Shown: piece after piece, positions 1 to 8,783 of the stretch
Numbering within the stretch: the first letter of the stretch is position 1
Layout of the letters: each line of letters starts with the position of its first letter
NCBI GenBank assembly: GCA_963827515.1
Contig: CAWHBF010000004.1
Location: 124,001 to 188,000, forward strand
Reading direction: 5' to 3'
Origin: JABFSA01 sp963827515
GTDB lineage: Bacteria > Acidobacteriota > Vicinamibacteria > Vicinamibacterales > UBA2999
Length of the DNA: 64,000 nucleotides
Position numbers and translations under genes: made by a program
The notes under the pieces: generated by a model
What the model saw: only the letters and a program-made list of their open reading frames with translations
What the model was told of the DNA's origin: nothing
The model's database searches: none

Positions 1-1439
1 CTCTGTGGCTCGTCGACGATCGGCGCCGTCTGAAACGCACGGGCGCGGAACAGGAACTCGACAATGTTCCCCTCGTGCGGCTGCAGCCAGTTCAGCCGCG
101 TCGTCGGGACCGGACCGATATTGAGCCGATCGATGTGGACCGCGTCGAGCAATTGCCGCACGAACGACTCGCGACCGGTGATCGCCGTGCAGACGAGCGT
201 TGGGCCGATGGCGTCGATCATCCGCGACTCCGGGCACTCCACCACGGTCACGAAGGGAAACATGTACTCCTTCGCCACGACAGGCGCATCGGGCGCGGCG
301 CTGTGCAGGACGGTCGGCAGGAGGTAATCGGCGGTTCCCTGCTTGACGACACGGCCGCCGTCGCGATGGGCTGACGTCACGTCGGTGACGCCAGGCGTCT
401 TCAGATCGGCATCGATCGCCTGGGAAATGGCATCGGCCACGCCAGGCACGGTAAACGCCGCGAGGGATGCGTCGGGCGCGTTCGGCGGGAGCGGCCGCAC
501 CTGCCCGAGTTGTCGAGCGATGGCCTCCGAAATCTCACGGGTATGGCGGCTCGCCCAGATGGTCGAACAGTTGATGCATCCGCGCCCACTGTTCACGAAC
601 ACGCTCTCGACCATGACGTCGAGATAGCGCTCCCAGTTGTCCACCTCGTCGTCGCCCAGCAGGATCTTCGAGAACCCAGGGCCGTGCGCCTGCACGCGGG
701 AATTGCCGCGATACCGGTCCACCGTCGGCGTCCCGCCGAAGATCAGGCTGCGATCGCAGCTATCCAGGACTGCGGCTCCGACGTCCGCGCCACCCGGATA
801 AATGGAAATCGCTTCCTTCGGGATACCCGCCTCGAAAAACGCCGCCGCCATCCGATATGGCGTCCAGGGTTCCTGCGGTCCGGGCTTGAGGACAAGCCCG
901 ACCTGCATGGGAATGATCGGCATCCACAGCGTGTGCACACCGGGCGAGTTCGAGGGCAGCACGAGCCCGAGCACCGGGCTGTTCGCCTGATAGCTGACCG
1001 CCACGCCGCGTTCTTCTCCGTGCCCCTTCGTGAGGGTGTCGAAGGCGAGACCGCGCGTCAGCGACGTGAGAATGCTCCGCATCTCTGCCAACACGAAGGC
1101 GTTCTTCTTCATGTTCGCGCGGCACATTCGCTCGGGCAGTCCGGTACTCGCCGACTGCGCGTGCACGAAGTCGTCCGGGGTCTGGACGCCATCGCCCATG
1201 GCGAGCGTGCCGTTCATGTACAACTCGCCCGCCCGGCCCGCGCGCGCAATCAATTCGTCGATGGGGATATCCCGAAGCACGGCGCGGGCCCGAGCGGCAT
1301 GCCGCATGTCGCGCTGCAGCATGCCGGCGTTGGCCCGGCTGACGCGGGCGATCGGCTCGCCTGTGGCGAAGTGCACCACCTCGTCCACGTCCATGCTGGT
1401 GTACGGCTCGCCGCGACGGAGGATTGGAAGGTTCAGCAC
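1..1439 (-). CDS. aldehyde dehydrogenase family protein (C-terminus cut by window edge)
   Basis: The minus strand reads open from a GTG at 1439 through base 1, giving 479 residues; an ATG at 1394 is an alternative start. Residues around 284-292 read NSGRGCINC, with Cys288 placed like the ALDH nucleophile, and HEGNIVEFLF near the window edge matches the end of the catalytic domain. ALDH enzymes oxidise aldehydes, or in acylating forms interconvert acyl-CoA and aldehydes, with NAD(P). The gene lies just downstream of an adenylate-forming enzyme on the same strand, so the pair may activate a carboxylic acid and reduce it to the aldehyde. That direction is inference. The substrate is unknown. The last part of the gene is outside the window. 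Confidence 0.85.
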   Translation of the reverse strand, partial: MLNLPILRRGEPYTSMDVDEVVHFATGEPIARVSRANAGMLQRDMRHAARARAVLRDIPIDELIARAGRAGELYMNGTLAMGDGVQTPDDFVHAQSASTGLPERMCRANMKKNAFVLAEMRSILTSLTRGLAFDTLTKGHGEERGVAVSYQANSPVLGLVLPSNSPGVHTLWMPIIPMQVGLVLKPGPQEPWTPYRMAAAFFEAGIPKEAISIYPGGADVGAAVLDSCDRSLIFGGTPTVDRYRGNSRVQAHGPGFSKILLGDDEVDNWERYLDVMVESVFVNSGRGCINCSTIWASRHTREISEAIARQLGQVRPLPPNAPDASLAAFTVPGVADAISQAIDADLKTPGVTDVTSAHRDGGRVVKQGTADYLLPTVLHSAAPDAPVVAKEYMFPFVTVVECPESRMIDAIGPTLVCTAITGRESFVRQLLDAVHIDRLNIGPVPTTRLNWLQPHEGNIVEFLFRARAFQTAPIVDEPQ

Positions 1440-1441
1440 AG

Positions 1442-1585
1442 TCTCTGCTAGGTCTTTGGGCTCTAGTCTTTGGTCTCTACGTCTGTAGTCTGGGCGCTGG
1501 GCCCTCGGTCCTCAGCCAGCGCCTGAGCGGCTCGTGTCGCGACGTGGCAAACAAGAGACTAGAGACCAAAGACCAGAGACGACGA
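1442..1585. repeat. tandem-word inverted repeat spacer (gtctttggtctct words)
   Basis: The gap between two same-strand genes consists of imperfect copies of short words such as tctagtctttggtctct on the left and their reverse complement agagaccaaagaccagag on the right, around a GC-rich centre near 1500-1540. No coding signal is visible. It belongs to the same style of spacer seen at 6212, 10314, 11624, 14975, 62346 and the right end of the window. Confidence 0.7.
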
Positions 1586-1588
1586 GCA

Positions 1589-2701
1589 TCAATACACTCC
1601 CACCGTCGTCGTGGCAGCGAAGGCTCGATAGGGCCGTACGCCGCTCACGCCGTCCCATGGACACCGTTCGTACGGTGGCTCGCGCTCCCCTTCGTCACGT
1701 TCGAGGAAGCCAGGCATGAAGAACTCCTTCGTCAGTGTCGTCAGCCTGACGCGCCCGGTGCTGCCATACTCCACGACTCGATCGGGATGGTCGAAATCCA
1801 CGACTTCAATCACCGCGCGAGGCTGGGGGGCGTAGTACGCGATCTTGTAGTGGTTGTGAGGGCCAGTCGGAGCACTGGCCGCGAGGCCCATGAGCGTGTT
1901 GCCGTACGTCGGCGTCATGTACGCGCCGTCGAGCAACTCCTCGTGCGCGAAACGGTTCCACTGAGGCGTGAACTCCGTACCGCCGGAGAAGATGCCTGTG
2001 ATCCCAGCCTTGCGGATCGTGGTGCCCATTGACTCGAGCCGCAACGCCAGGGCCTCGAGCAGCTTCGGCGTCGTGAACATGCAGCGGATGTCATGCTTCG
2101 CGGAAAGAATGGTCACGGCCTGATCGATCACGTGATCCTTGTAGGCCTGCAGGTGCTCGCTCCAACCCTGCTTGATCAGCTTGATCACCCATCGAGGGTC
2201 GAGGTCCACGCAGAAGGAGATGCCGCCGCGATATTGCGCCAGATGCTCCACCGCCAGGCGCAGCCGTCGTGGCCCCGAGGGGCCGAGCATCAGCCAGTTG
2301 GCGCCTCGCGGAAAGTGCTCGTCCGGAAGCGTCGCGCTGAACAGCTCGTAGTCGGTGCGAAAGTCGTCGCAGGCGATTCGGGTCTTCGGTATTCCCGTCG
2401 TGCCACCGGTCTCGAACACGAACACCGGCTTGTCGCCCATGCCACGCGGCACCCAGCGCTGAACCGGGCCACCCCTCAACCATTCATCTTCGAATGGTCC
2501 AAACCGTTGGAGGTCCGAGAACCCCTTGATCTCTTTCCGCGGATCCCACCCGAGTGACTTCGCTCTCTCGAGCCAGAACGGACATCCAGTTGCTGGATCG
2601 AAATGCCAACTGACGACTTCCCGGACCCAGGCGTCGAGCGTATCTCGTGCCGCTTGCGTCGCGCCCGCGGTCACTGTCGATGAGGCTGTATTGAGCTGCA
2701 T
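1589..2701 (-). CDS. adenylate-forming enzyme, PaaK/LuxE-like
   Basis: A 370-residue protein if ATG 2701 is used; an upstream in-frame ATG at 2740 would overlap the divergent MFS start and adds an unlikely leader. Residues about 98-106 read TGGTTGIPK, the ATP/AMP-binding P-loop of the ANL superfamily, and STGRVRLTTLT near the C-terminus resembles the A7 region. It is shorter than typical phenylacetate-CoA ligases (about 430 residues), closer to LuxE-type acyl-protein synthetases, which lack a full mobile C-terminal domain. It should make an acyl-adenylate from a carboxylic acid. Together with the downstream aldehyde dehydrogenase it forms a likely acid-activation/reduction pair. Substrate unknown. 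Confidence 0.75.
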   Translation of the reverse strand: MQLNTASSTVTAGATQAARDTLDAWVREVVSWHFDPATGCPFWLERAKSLGWDPRKEIKGFSDLQRFGPFEDEWLRGGPVQRWVPRGMGDKPVFVFETGGTTGIPKTRIACDDFRTDYELFSATLPDEHFPRGANWLMLGPSGPRRLRLAVEHLAQYRGGISFCVDLDPRWVIKLIKQGWSEHLQAYKDHVIDQAVTILSAKHDIRCMFTTPKLLEALALRLESMGTTIRKAGITGIFSGGTEFTPQWNRFAHEELLDGAYMTPTYGNTLMGLAASAPTGPHNHYKIAYYAPQPRAVIEVVDFDHPDRVVEYGSTGRVRLTTLTKEFFMPGFLERDEGEREPPYERCPWDGVSGVRPYRAFAATTTVGVY

Positions 2702-2732
2702 GCGTCGTAAGTGAAGTATATTCCCAGCCGAC

Positions 2733-4076
2733 ATGTCCACATCCCATGCCGGTCCGGTGGCGCGTCCACTGACCCCTATTCAGTGGCTCATCTGCGCTAT
2801 CGCCGCTATCGGATTCGCGTTCGATTCCTACGAACTGCTCATGCTCCCGCTCATCGTCCGGCCGGCCCTTGCCGATCTGCTCGGCGTGGCGCCGAACAGC
2901 CTCGAGGTCAATGAATGGGTCGGCACCATCCAATACGTCCCCGCGGTCGCTGGCGGCATCTTCGGACTCCTGGGCGGATATCTCACTGACCTCTTCGGCC
3001 GCCGACGGGTGCTCGTGTGGAGCATCCTGCTTTACGCGTTCTCAGCCATGGCCGCAGGCTATTCCTCGTCCGTCCAGTGGCTGCTGTTCTGGCGGTGCTG
3101 CACCTTCGTCGGGGTGTGCGTGGAGTTCGTCGCCGCCGTGGCGTGGCTTGCGGAGCTCTTCGACGATCCGAAACAGCGCGAGCGCGTCGTCGGCTATACC
3201 CAGGCGTTCGGCTCGGTTGGCGGCCTGATGGTGACCGGCGCGTATTACCTGATCGTGACGTACGGCACGTCATTTCCAGAAGTCATGGGCGGTCATGAGG
3301 CGTGGCGGTACACACTGATCTCGGGTGTCATTCCAGCTATTCCCCTCATCATCATTCGTCCCTTCCTGCCGGAGTCGCCCACCTGGCGCGCCAAGAAGCT
3401 GGCCGGCACGTTGAAGCGCCCGAGCTTCGCGGCACTCTTCACTCCCGAGTTTCGGCGTACCACCATCATCACCACGATCATGATGGCGGCCGCGTACGCT
3501 GCGGCGTTCGGCGCCATTCAGCAGATGCCGCGCATCGTCCCGGGTTTAGCCGAAGTGCAGGATCTGCCGCGAACCGCCCAGGAACAGACCATCAGCGGCG
3601 TGCAATCCTTTCAGGAGTTCGGGGGGTTGACCGGCCGCTTGCTCCTTGCGTTCCTCGCGGCGGTGATCATCAGCCGGAAGCGACTGTTGTGGATCTTCCA
3701 GATCCCGGGACTCGTGCTGGTGCCGATCGTGTATTTCCTGACGCCGACCGTCGGCCTGCCCCTTGCGCAGTGGGGCATCTTTGTCGTCGGCATGGCCACG
3801 ATCGCGCAGTTCAGCTTCTGGGGAAACTATCTTCCCCGGGTGTATCCCACATATCTCCGCGGCACTGGGGAGAGCTTTGCGGCAAACGTCGGCGGACGGA
3901 TGATCGGCACGATGGCCGCGCTCGTGACCGTGCAGTTGGTCAGTTCCATGCCCGGCGGCTCGGTCCCAGTGCGTCTCTCCTACGCGGCGGCGATCGTCGG
4001 GACGAGCGTGTACGTAATCGGCGTCGTGGCCAGCTTCTGGTTGCCGGAGCCAAAGCAGGCCGACTTGCCTGACTAG
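2733..4076 (+). CDS. MFS transporter (organic/aromatic acid or sugar type)
   Basis: 447 residues with about 12 hydrophobic segments. The loop between helices 2 and 3 reads GGYLTDLFGRRRV, the signature of the major facilitator superfamily, and F-D-S-Y-E in helix 1 resembles the acid:proton symporter branch. It is transcribed divergently from the acid-activating enzyme with only about 30 bases between starts, which suggests it imports or exports the substrate or product of that pathway. No clear Shine-Dalgarno is seen before ATG 2733. Confidence 0.85.
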   Translation: MSTSHAGPVARPLTPIQWLICAIAAIGFAFDSYELLMLPLIVRPALADLLGVAPNSLEVNEWVGTIQYVPAVAGGIFGLLGGYLTDLFGRRRVLVWSILLYAFSAMAAGYSSSVQWLLFWRCCTFVGVCVEFVAAVAWLAELFDDPKQRERVVGYTQAFGSVGGLMVTGAYYLIVTYGTSFPEVMGGHEAWRYTLISGVIPAIPLIIIRPFLPESPTWRAKKLAGTLKRPSFAALFTPEFRRTTIITTIMMAAAYAAAFGAIQQMPRIVPGLAEVQDLPRTAQEQTISGVQSFQEFGGLTGRLLLAFLAAVIISRKRLLWIFQIPGLVLVPIVYFLTPTVGLPLAQWGIFVVGMATIAQFSFWGNYLPRVYPTYLRGTGESFAANVGGRMIGTMAALVTVQLVSSMPGGSVPVRLSYAAAIVGTSVYVIGVVASFWLPEPKQADLPD

Positions 4077-4079
4077 CTG

Positions 4080-4320
4080 GTGGCTGGTAGCTGGTAGTTC
4101 GTAGCTGGTAGAGCAGCCTTTAGAGCGGTTCGCGTTTCGACGTAGAGCGCACGCTTCAGCGTGCGCGTGTCCGCGGAGGCTAAAGCCTCCGCTCTACGCC
4201 GAATCGAAAAACGGTCTAGCCTGCGCGGACTCGTAGCTGGTCATTTATGGCGCGCGGGCTTCGGCCGGCGCGACTCGTAGGTGGTCATTCGTAGCGCGCA
4301 GGCTTCAGCTTGCGCGGGAG
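4080..4320. repeat. spacer with ctggtag words and REP-like hairpins
   Basis: The spacer begins with repeated ctggtagctggtag words. At 4142-4197 outer arms GTAGAGC/GCTCTAC enclose two compact hairpins: 4147-4166 (GCGCACGCT/AGCGTGCGC) and 4173-4192 (GCGGAGGCT/AGCCTCCGC). Two further hairpins of the same kind follow near 4251 and 4294. The same outer arms and AGGCT-NN-AGCCT core recur at 52180-52232, so this is a dispersed REP-like family. No gene is seen here. Confidence 0.75.
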
Positions 4321-4341
4321 CACACTGAGGAGCACGCTCTC

Positions 4342-5676
4342 ATGCGACATCCAATGAAGGGCCTGGTCGTCATCGCCATCGTCGCCGTGGGGTTCACGCG
4401 GCCAGCCACGCCCGTTGCACAGGGCGCCGACACTCATCGCCACTGGCATCAGTGGCGCGGGCCGCTCGCCAACGGCGTGGCCACCACCGCGAACCCGCCG
4501 CTCGAATGGAGCGAAACCAGAAACGTCCGGTGGAAGACGGAGATTCCCGGTCGCGGCTCGTCCTCACCGATCGTCTGGGGTGATCGCGTCTACCTGACCA
4601 GTGCCGTCCCTGTCGGTGTGACCGGAGACGCGCAGCACTCCCCGCGAGGCGGTCAGGCGCAGCGCGGCGTCCATCGCTTCGTCGTGCTCGCGATCGATCG
4701 GAAGACCGGCAAGACGGTGTGGGAGCGGGTGGCGCGCGAAGCGGAGCCCCACGAGGCCGCTCACTTCCAGAACGGCACATGGGCGTCAGGCTCACCCATC
4801 ACCGACGGTCAGACGCTCTTCGCGTATTTCGAATCGTTCGGGTTGTACGCCTACGACCTGAACGGCAAGCTGCTGTGGGAGAAGGACCTCGGCGACAAGC
4901 GTATGCGCAACCAGTTCGGCGAAGGGTCAACCCCGGCGCTGCACGGCAACACGCTGGTCATCGTCTGGGACCACCTCAATGGTGACGGATCCTTCGTGAC
5001 GGCGCTCGATAAGCGCGATGGCAAGGAACTGTGGCGCGTCCCTCGCGACGAAATCGATACCTGGGCGACCCCCCTCATCCTGGAAGTCAACGGCCGCGCC
5101 CAGGCGATCGTCCCGGCACAGAAGCGCATCCGCAGCTACGACCTCGACACCGGGCGCATCGTCTGGGAGGCCGACGGTCTCACCATGAACCCGATCCCCT
5201 CGCCCGTGCACGAGAACGGCCTCGTCATCCTGATGAGCGGCTTCCAGGGAAACGACCTCCGTGCCGTGCGCGTGGCCGAGGCCAAGGGAAACATCGACGG
5301 TACGAATGCGGTGGCCTGGTCTTTCGACCGCGACACGCCATACGTGCCATCGCCCATCCTGGTCGACGGTGTGCTGTATTTCCTCAAGACCAACTCGGGC
5401 ATTCTGTCGGCGTTCGACGCCAAGACCGGAAAGCCGTATTTTCAGAACCAGCGACTCGACAGTCTGCCCAACGTCTTCTCGTCGCCCGTGTCGGCGCAGG
5501 GGCGCGTCTACTTCGCCGGGCGGGAGGGCGCCACGATCGTGCTGAAGTCAGGACCGGCGTTCGAAGTCCTCGCGACGAACAGGCTGGACGACGGGTTCGA
5601 CGCGTCGCCGGCGCTGGTGGATAACGAGATGTTCATGCGTGGGTACAAGTATCTCTACGCGATCGCCCAGCAATAG
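4342..5676 (+). CDS. secreted PQQ-like beta-propeller protein
   Basis: 444 residues. An N-terminal hydrophobic signal segment (residues about 6-26) ends at a likely cleavage site near AQG. The rest is made of repeated blades with W-x-x-x-D/G motifs such as G-K-x-x-W (KTVWERV, KLLWEKD, KELWRVP), the pattern of PQQ-binding-like domains without a dehydrogenase active site being obvious. HWHQWRGPLANG at the mature N-terminus is typical of the many outer-membrane/periplasmic propeller proteins in Acidobacteriota and Planctomycetota. Precise role unknown. A paralogue lies at 27443-28693. Confidence 0.85.
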   Translation: MRHPMKGLVVIAIVAVGFTRPATPVAQGADTHRHWHQWRGPLANGVATTANPPLEWSETRNVRWKTEIPGRGSSSPIVWGDRVYLTSAVPVGVTGDAQHSPRGGQAQRGVHRFVVLAIDRKTGKTVWERVAREAEPHEAAHFQNGTWASGSPITDGQTLFAYFESFGLYAYDLNGKLLWEKDLGDKRMRNQFGEGSTPALHGNTLVIVWDHLNGDGSFVTALDKRDGKELWRVPRDEIDTWATPLILEVNGRAQAIVPAQKRIRSYDLDTGRIVWEADGLTMNPIPSPVHENGLVILMSGFQGNDLRAVRVAEAKGNIDGTNAVAWSFDRDTPYVPSPILVDGVLYFLKTNSGILSAFDAKTGKPYFQNQRLDSLPNVFSSPVSAQGRVYFAGREGATIVLKSGPAFEVLATNRLDDGFDASPALVDNEMFMRGYKYLYAIAQQ

Positions 5677-5700
5677 GCCATCGTTCACGCTCGTCGACGT

Positions 5701-6210
5701 TCAGTTCTTCGCGGTGCTCTGGGCGAGCCGGGTAAAGATCGGCCGGAGCCGCTCCGCAGATGCGTCGAGAGCCTCTGGCAGCACCCGCGTGTCTCCGACC
5801 ACCGTCATGAAATTGCTGTCGCCGTTCCAACGCGGGACCACGTGCATGTGCACGTGATCGAGCACTCCGGCTCCGGCGGGCTTGCCGAGATTGACCCCGA
5901 CGTTGAATCCATGCGGCCGATAGGCCTCGGTCAACGCGACTTCGCAGCGCTGTGTCAGACGACCCAGCTCATCCATCTCAGCGCTCGTGAGTCCGGCGAG
6001 CGTCGCGACATGACGGAACGGCACCACCATCAGGTGACCGCTGTTATAGGGATACAGATTGAGGAGAACGTAGCAGGAGTCCCCGGCGAACACGAGCAGC
6101 GACTCGTTCACCGGCAGGCCTGGGGCCGCGCAGAAGACGCAACCCGTGTCGCCGGCGTCGTCTCCTCTGGTCACGTATGCGAGGCGCCACGGGGACCAGA
6201 GATGGTCCAT
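5701..6210 (-). CDS. HIT family hydrolase (Ap4A phosphorylase/hydrolase-like)
   Basis: 169 residues. The HIT triad H119-x-H121-x-H123 followed by VVPRW is intact, with an N-terminal C24-x-x-C27 pair likely binding zinc. HIT proteins of this branch cleave or phosphorolyse dinucleoside polyphosphates or nucleotide conjugates; substrate cannot be set from sequence. It follows the HU/IHF-like gene on the same strand after an AT-rich repeat spacer. Confidence 0.9.
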   Translation of the reverse strand: MDHLWSPWRLAYVTRGDDAGDTGCVFCAAPGLPVNESLLVFAGDSCYVLLNLYPYNSGHLMVVPFRHVATLAGLTSAEMDELGRLTQRCEVALTEAYRPHGFNVGVNLGKPAGAGVLDHVHMHVVPRWNGDSNFMTVVGDTRVLPEALDASAERLRPIFTRLAQSTAKN

Positions 6211-6211
6211 C

Positions 6212-6307
6212 AGAAATTCAAAATGCGAAATGCAAAATGCAAAATTCAGGACGTACGTTCGAGGCTCGCACGCTGCATTTTGAATTTTGCATTTTGAATT
6301 TTGAATT
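6212..6307. repeat. AT-rich tandem-word inverted repeat (aaattcaaaatgc words)
   Basis: Left arm built of aaattcaaaatgc/aaatgcaaaa words and right arm of their complements gcattttgaattt, around a GC-rich loop at about 6248-6275. Very AT-rich for this genome. It separates two same-strand genes and could form a long imperfect stem in the transcript. Function unknown. Confidence 0.75.
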
Positions 6308-6310
6308 TCG

Positions 6311-6631
6311 TCACAGTGCCGGAACGGGAAGGTCCGCGCCGTCAGGCGACGCGTCCTCGCGATTGATCAGATCTTTCAGTTCCTTGCCTGGCTTGAAGTA
6401 CGGCACCTTCTTCGGCGGCACGTCCACCTTGTCGCCGGTCTTGGGGTTCCGTCCCTTGCGGGGTTCGCGCTTTCGGAGCCGAAAGCTGCCGAACCCGCGG
6501 AGCTCGATCTTCTCACCACGGTGCAGGGCGTCGATGATGCTCTTGAACACGGTGTCGACGATGACCTCCGCGTGCTTCTTGGTGAGGTCCGATACACGCG
6601 ATACCTCCTCCACGAGCTCCGCCTTGGTCAT
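6311..6631 (-). CDS. HU/IHF-type DNA-binding protein
   Basis: 106 residues from ATG 6631 (MTKAELVEEV), the start that matches family length; an ATG at 6652 adds seven residues. It contains the bacterial histone-like signature GFGSFRLRKREPRKGRNP and the proline-tipped arm. It bends and compacts DNA. It sits directly downstream of rpsA, the same position as ihfB in the cmk-rpsA-ihfB order of proteobacteria, so it may be an IHF-like subunit. The C-terminus has a short acidic/proline tail. Confidence 0.9.
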   Translation of the reverse strand: MTKAELVEEVSRVSDLTKKHAEVIVDTVFKSIIDALHRGEKIELRGFGSFRLRKREPRKGRNPKTGDKVDVPPKKVPYFKPGKELKDLINREDASPDGADLPVPAL

Positions 6632-6713
6632 GCTGCCGCCAGGTGTATTCACTCTCTAGCTCCCCTTGTAGGCCCGGGCCGTGGGCCGGTGAGCCCACGG
6701 CCGATCCTGTGAC

Positions 6714-8483
6714 CTACCGGTTTCTGAAGTGATCGCCGAGTGTCGCGGTGCCCGTGCCTTCCCCTTCGGAGTAGGCCTGCCAGTCGTCGGACTTGAGCGC
6801 GCGGATGCTCAGCCCGATCTTCCGTTCCTGCGGACTCAGCTTGATGATTTTCATCTGGTAGCTGTTGCCAACCTGGAGATCGATCTTCTCGCCGCCGTGC
6901 GAGTCGTCGAACTCGGACACGTGAATGAGTCCTTCAATCCCCTCGTCCAGCTCGACGAATGCGCCGAAGTTGGTGATGCGTGTCACCTTTCCTTCGATCG
7001 TCGCGCCCACCTGATGCCTGGAGAAGAAGTCATCCCAGATATCGGTGGCGAGCTGCTTCAGTCCCAGAGAGAGACGCTGGTTCTCGGCGTCGATGCTGAG
7101 CACCATCGCTTCAACGACGTCGCCCTTCTTGAGCACTTCGGACGGATGCTTGATCCGCTTGCTCCACGACATGTCGGAGATATGGATCAGGCCGTCGATG
7201 TCCTCTTCGACCTCGACGAACGCGCCGAACTCGGTCAGGTTGCGAACCTTGCCCTTGATACGCGTGCCGATCGGATACTTCTCGGTCAACTCGTGCCAGG
7301 GGTTGCTCTCGACTTGCTTCAGGCCCAGCGAGATACGACGCGCCGCAGGATCCACGCCCAGCACCATCGCGTCGACCGTGTCGCCGACGTTGAGAATCTT
7401 CGACGGGTGCTTCACCCGCTTGCTCCACGACATCTCCGAGACGTGGATCAGGCCTTCGACACCCGCTTCGAGCTCGACGAACGCGCCGTAGTCGGTGAGG
7501 CTCACCACCTTGCCGCCCATCCGCGCGCCCACGGGATACCGCTCCTGCACCGTGGCCCACGGATCCTGCACGAGCTGCTTGTGCCCGAGAGACACGCGCT
7601 CGGTCGCCGAGTCGTACTTCAGCACGACGACGTCGACTTCGTCGTTGACCTTGAAGAGTTCCGAGGGGTGGCCGACACGGCCCCAGGACATGTCCGTGAT
7701 GTGGAGCAAGCCGTCGATGCCCCCAAGATCGATGAAGGCGCCGTAGTCCGTGATGTTCTTCACCGTGCCGCGCAACGCTTTGCCCTCGGCGAGCGTCTCG
7801 AGCGTGGTCTTCTTCTTCTCGGCGTTCTCCTCCTCGAGCAGGGCCTTGCGAGAGAGCACGATGTTGCCGCGCTTCTTGTTGACCTTGATCACGCGCATCC
7901 GGAGCTCTTGTCCCCGCAGCGCGTCGAGGTTGCGAACCGGACGGACATCGATCTGCGAGCCTGGCAGGAACGCCCGGACACCAATGTCGACGGCCAAGCC
8001 GCCCTTGATCCGCTCGACGACCCGGCCGATCACGACCTTGCGATCGGTGTAGGCCTTCTCGACCTCGTCCCAGATCTTCATCTTCTCGGCCTTCTCGCGC
8101 GAGAGCACGATGTGGCCTTCACGGTCTTCGGTCCGTTCGAGCAGCACGTCGACCACGTCGCCGGCCTGCACGGTGACCTGACCGTTCTCGTCGAGGAATT
8201 CCGTGATCTGGATGAGGCCCTCGGACTTGTAGCCCACGTCAATCACGATGGCCGTGTCGGTGACCTTGAGGACGGTGCCCTTGACGACTTCACCTTCCGC
8301 CATGTTGCGAAAGCTGTCATCGTAGATGTTGAGCATGGCCGCAAATTCTTGCGGGTCGGTATCTTCGTGGTGCATCGGCTTGAACGCCGGACCAGCGGGC
8401 TTACCAGCCCGTGTGCGCCCCGGTGCGCCGGGCGTCTCGCCCACGTTTTCGGGCGACACGGACCCGTTATCTACATTCGCCAT
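6714..8483 (-). CDS. rpsA: 30S ribosomal protein S1
   Basis: 589 residues with six S1 (OB-fold) repeats; repeats 3-6 carry the clear VxxGxVxxxxxYGAFVEL...GLIHxSxxSW pattern. S1 binds mRNA and helps start translation. An N-terminal extension of about 50 residues rich in Pro/Gly/Ala precedes repeat 1. Neighbours: HU/IHF-like gene downstream, cmk upstream, interrupted by an opposite-strand gene. Confidence 0.97.
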   Translation of the reverse strand: MANVDNGSVSPENVGETPGAPGRTRAGKPAGPAFKPMHHEDTDPQEFAAMLNIYDDSFRNMAEGEVVKGTVLKVTDTAIVIDVGYKSEGLIQITEFLDENGQVTVQAGDVVDVLLERTEDREGHIVLSREKAEKMKIWDEVEKAYTDRKVVIGRVVERIKGGLAVDIGVRAFLPGSQIDVRPVRNLDALRGQELRMRVIKVNKKRGNIVLSRKALLEEENAEKKKTTLETLAEGKALRGTVKNITDYGAFIDLGGIDGLLHITDMSWGRVGHPSELFKVNDEVDVVVLKYDSATERVSLGHKQLVQDPWATVQERYPVGARMGGKVVSLTDYGAFVELEAGVEGLIHVSEMSWSKRVKHPSKILNVGDTVDAMVLGVDPAARRISLGLKQVESNPWHELTEKYPIGTRIKGKVRNLTEFGAFVEVEEDIDGLIHISDMSWSKRIKHPSEVLKKGDVVEAMVLSIDAENQRLSLGLKQLATDIWDDFFSRHQVGATIEGKVTRITNFGAFVELDEGIEGLIHVSEFDDSHGGEKIDLQVGNSYQMKIIKLSPQERKIGLSIRALKSDDWQAYSEGEGTGTATLGDHFRNR

Positions 8484-8783
8484 TCAGTGCGCTTCCTCCT
8501 CGGTCGTGATTGCCGTGTCGCTCGCCCGCTGCAGACGCGATCACAGCTGCGCCGGTTTCTGTTGCGGGGACCGGCGCCCCGCGGCTATAACGGCGATGGG
8601 TGTACACAGGGTGGTGTCCTTCGGCGCGACTCAGCGTAAGCTGAAGCGCGTGGAAGGTGGGGACCGCCGCAAGACATAGAGGCTACGTCACTTATCGACA
8701 TACTGTCAAGGTAATGGCTCGGGCCCCCTTTCCTCTAAAATGGGCGGCCTCTGCGAGTAGCGCCCGAACGAAAGGATTAGGTG
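8484..8783. other. intergenic region between divergent rpsA and a lysine-rich gene
   Basis: About 300 bases hold the promoters of rpsA (minus) and the 8784 gene (plus). A run cttatcgacatactgtcaag around 8693-8712 is the only AT-richer patch and might contain a promoter, but no confident -35/-10 pair is claimed. No coding signal seen. Confidence 0.5.

Noticed and set aside
510..1451. Plus-strand frame of 313 codons
   Set aside because: It is the antisense of the aldehyde dehydrogenase, whose minus frame has clear catalytic motifs.
6729..8639. Long plus-strand frame of 636 codons
   Set aside because: Antisense shadow of rpsA; no family resemblance.
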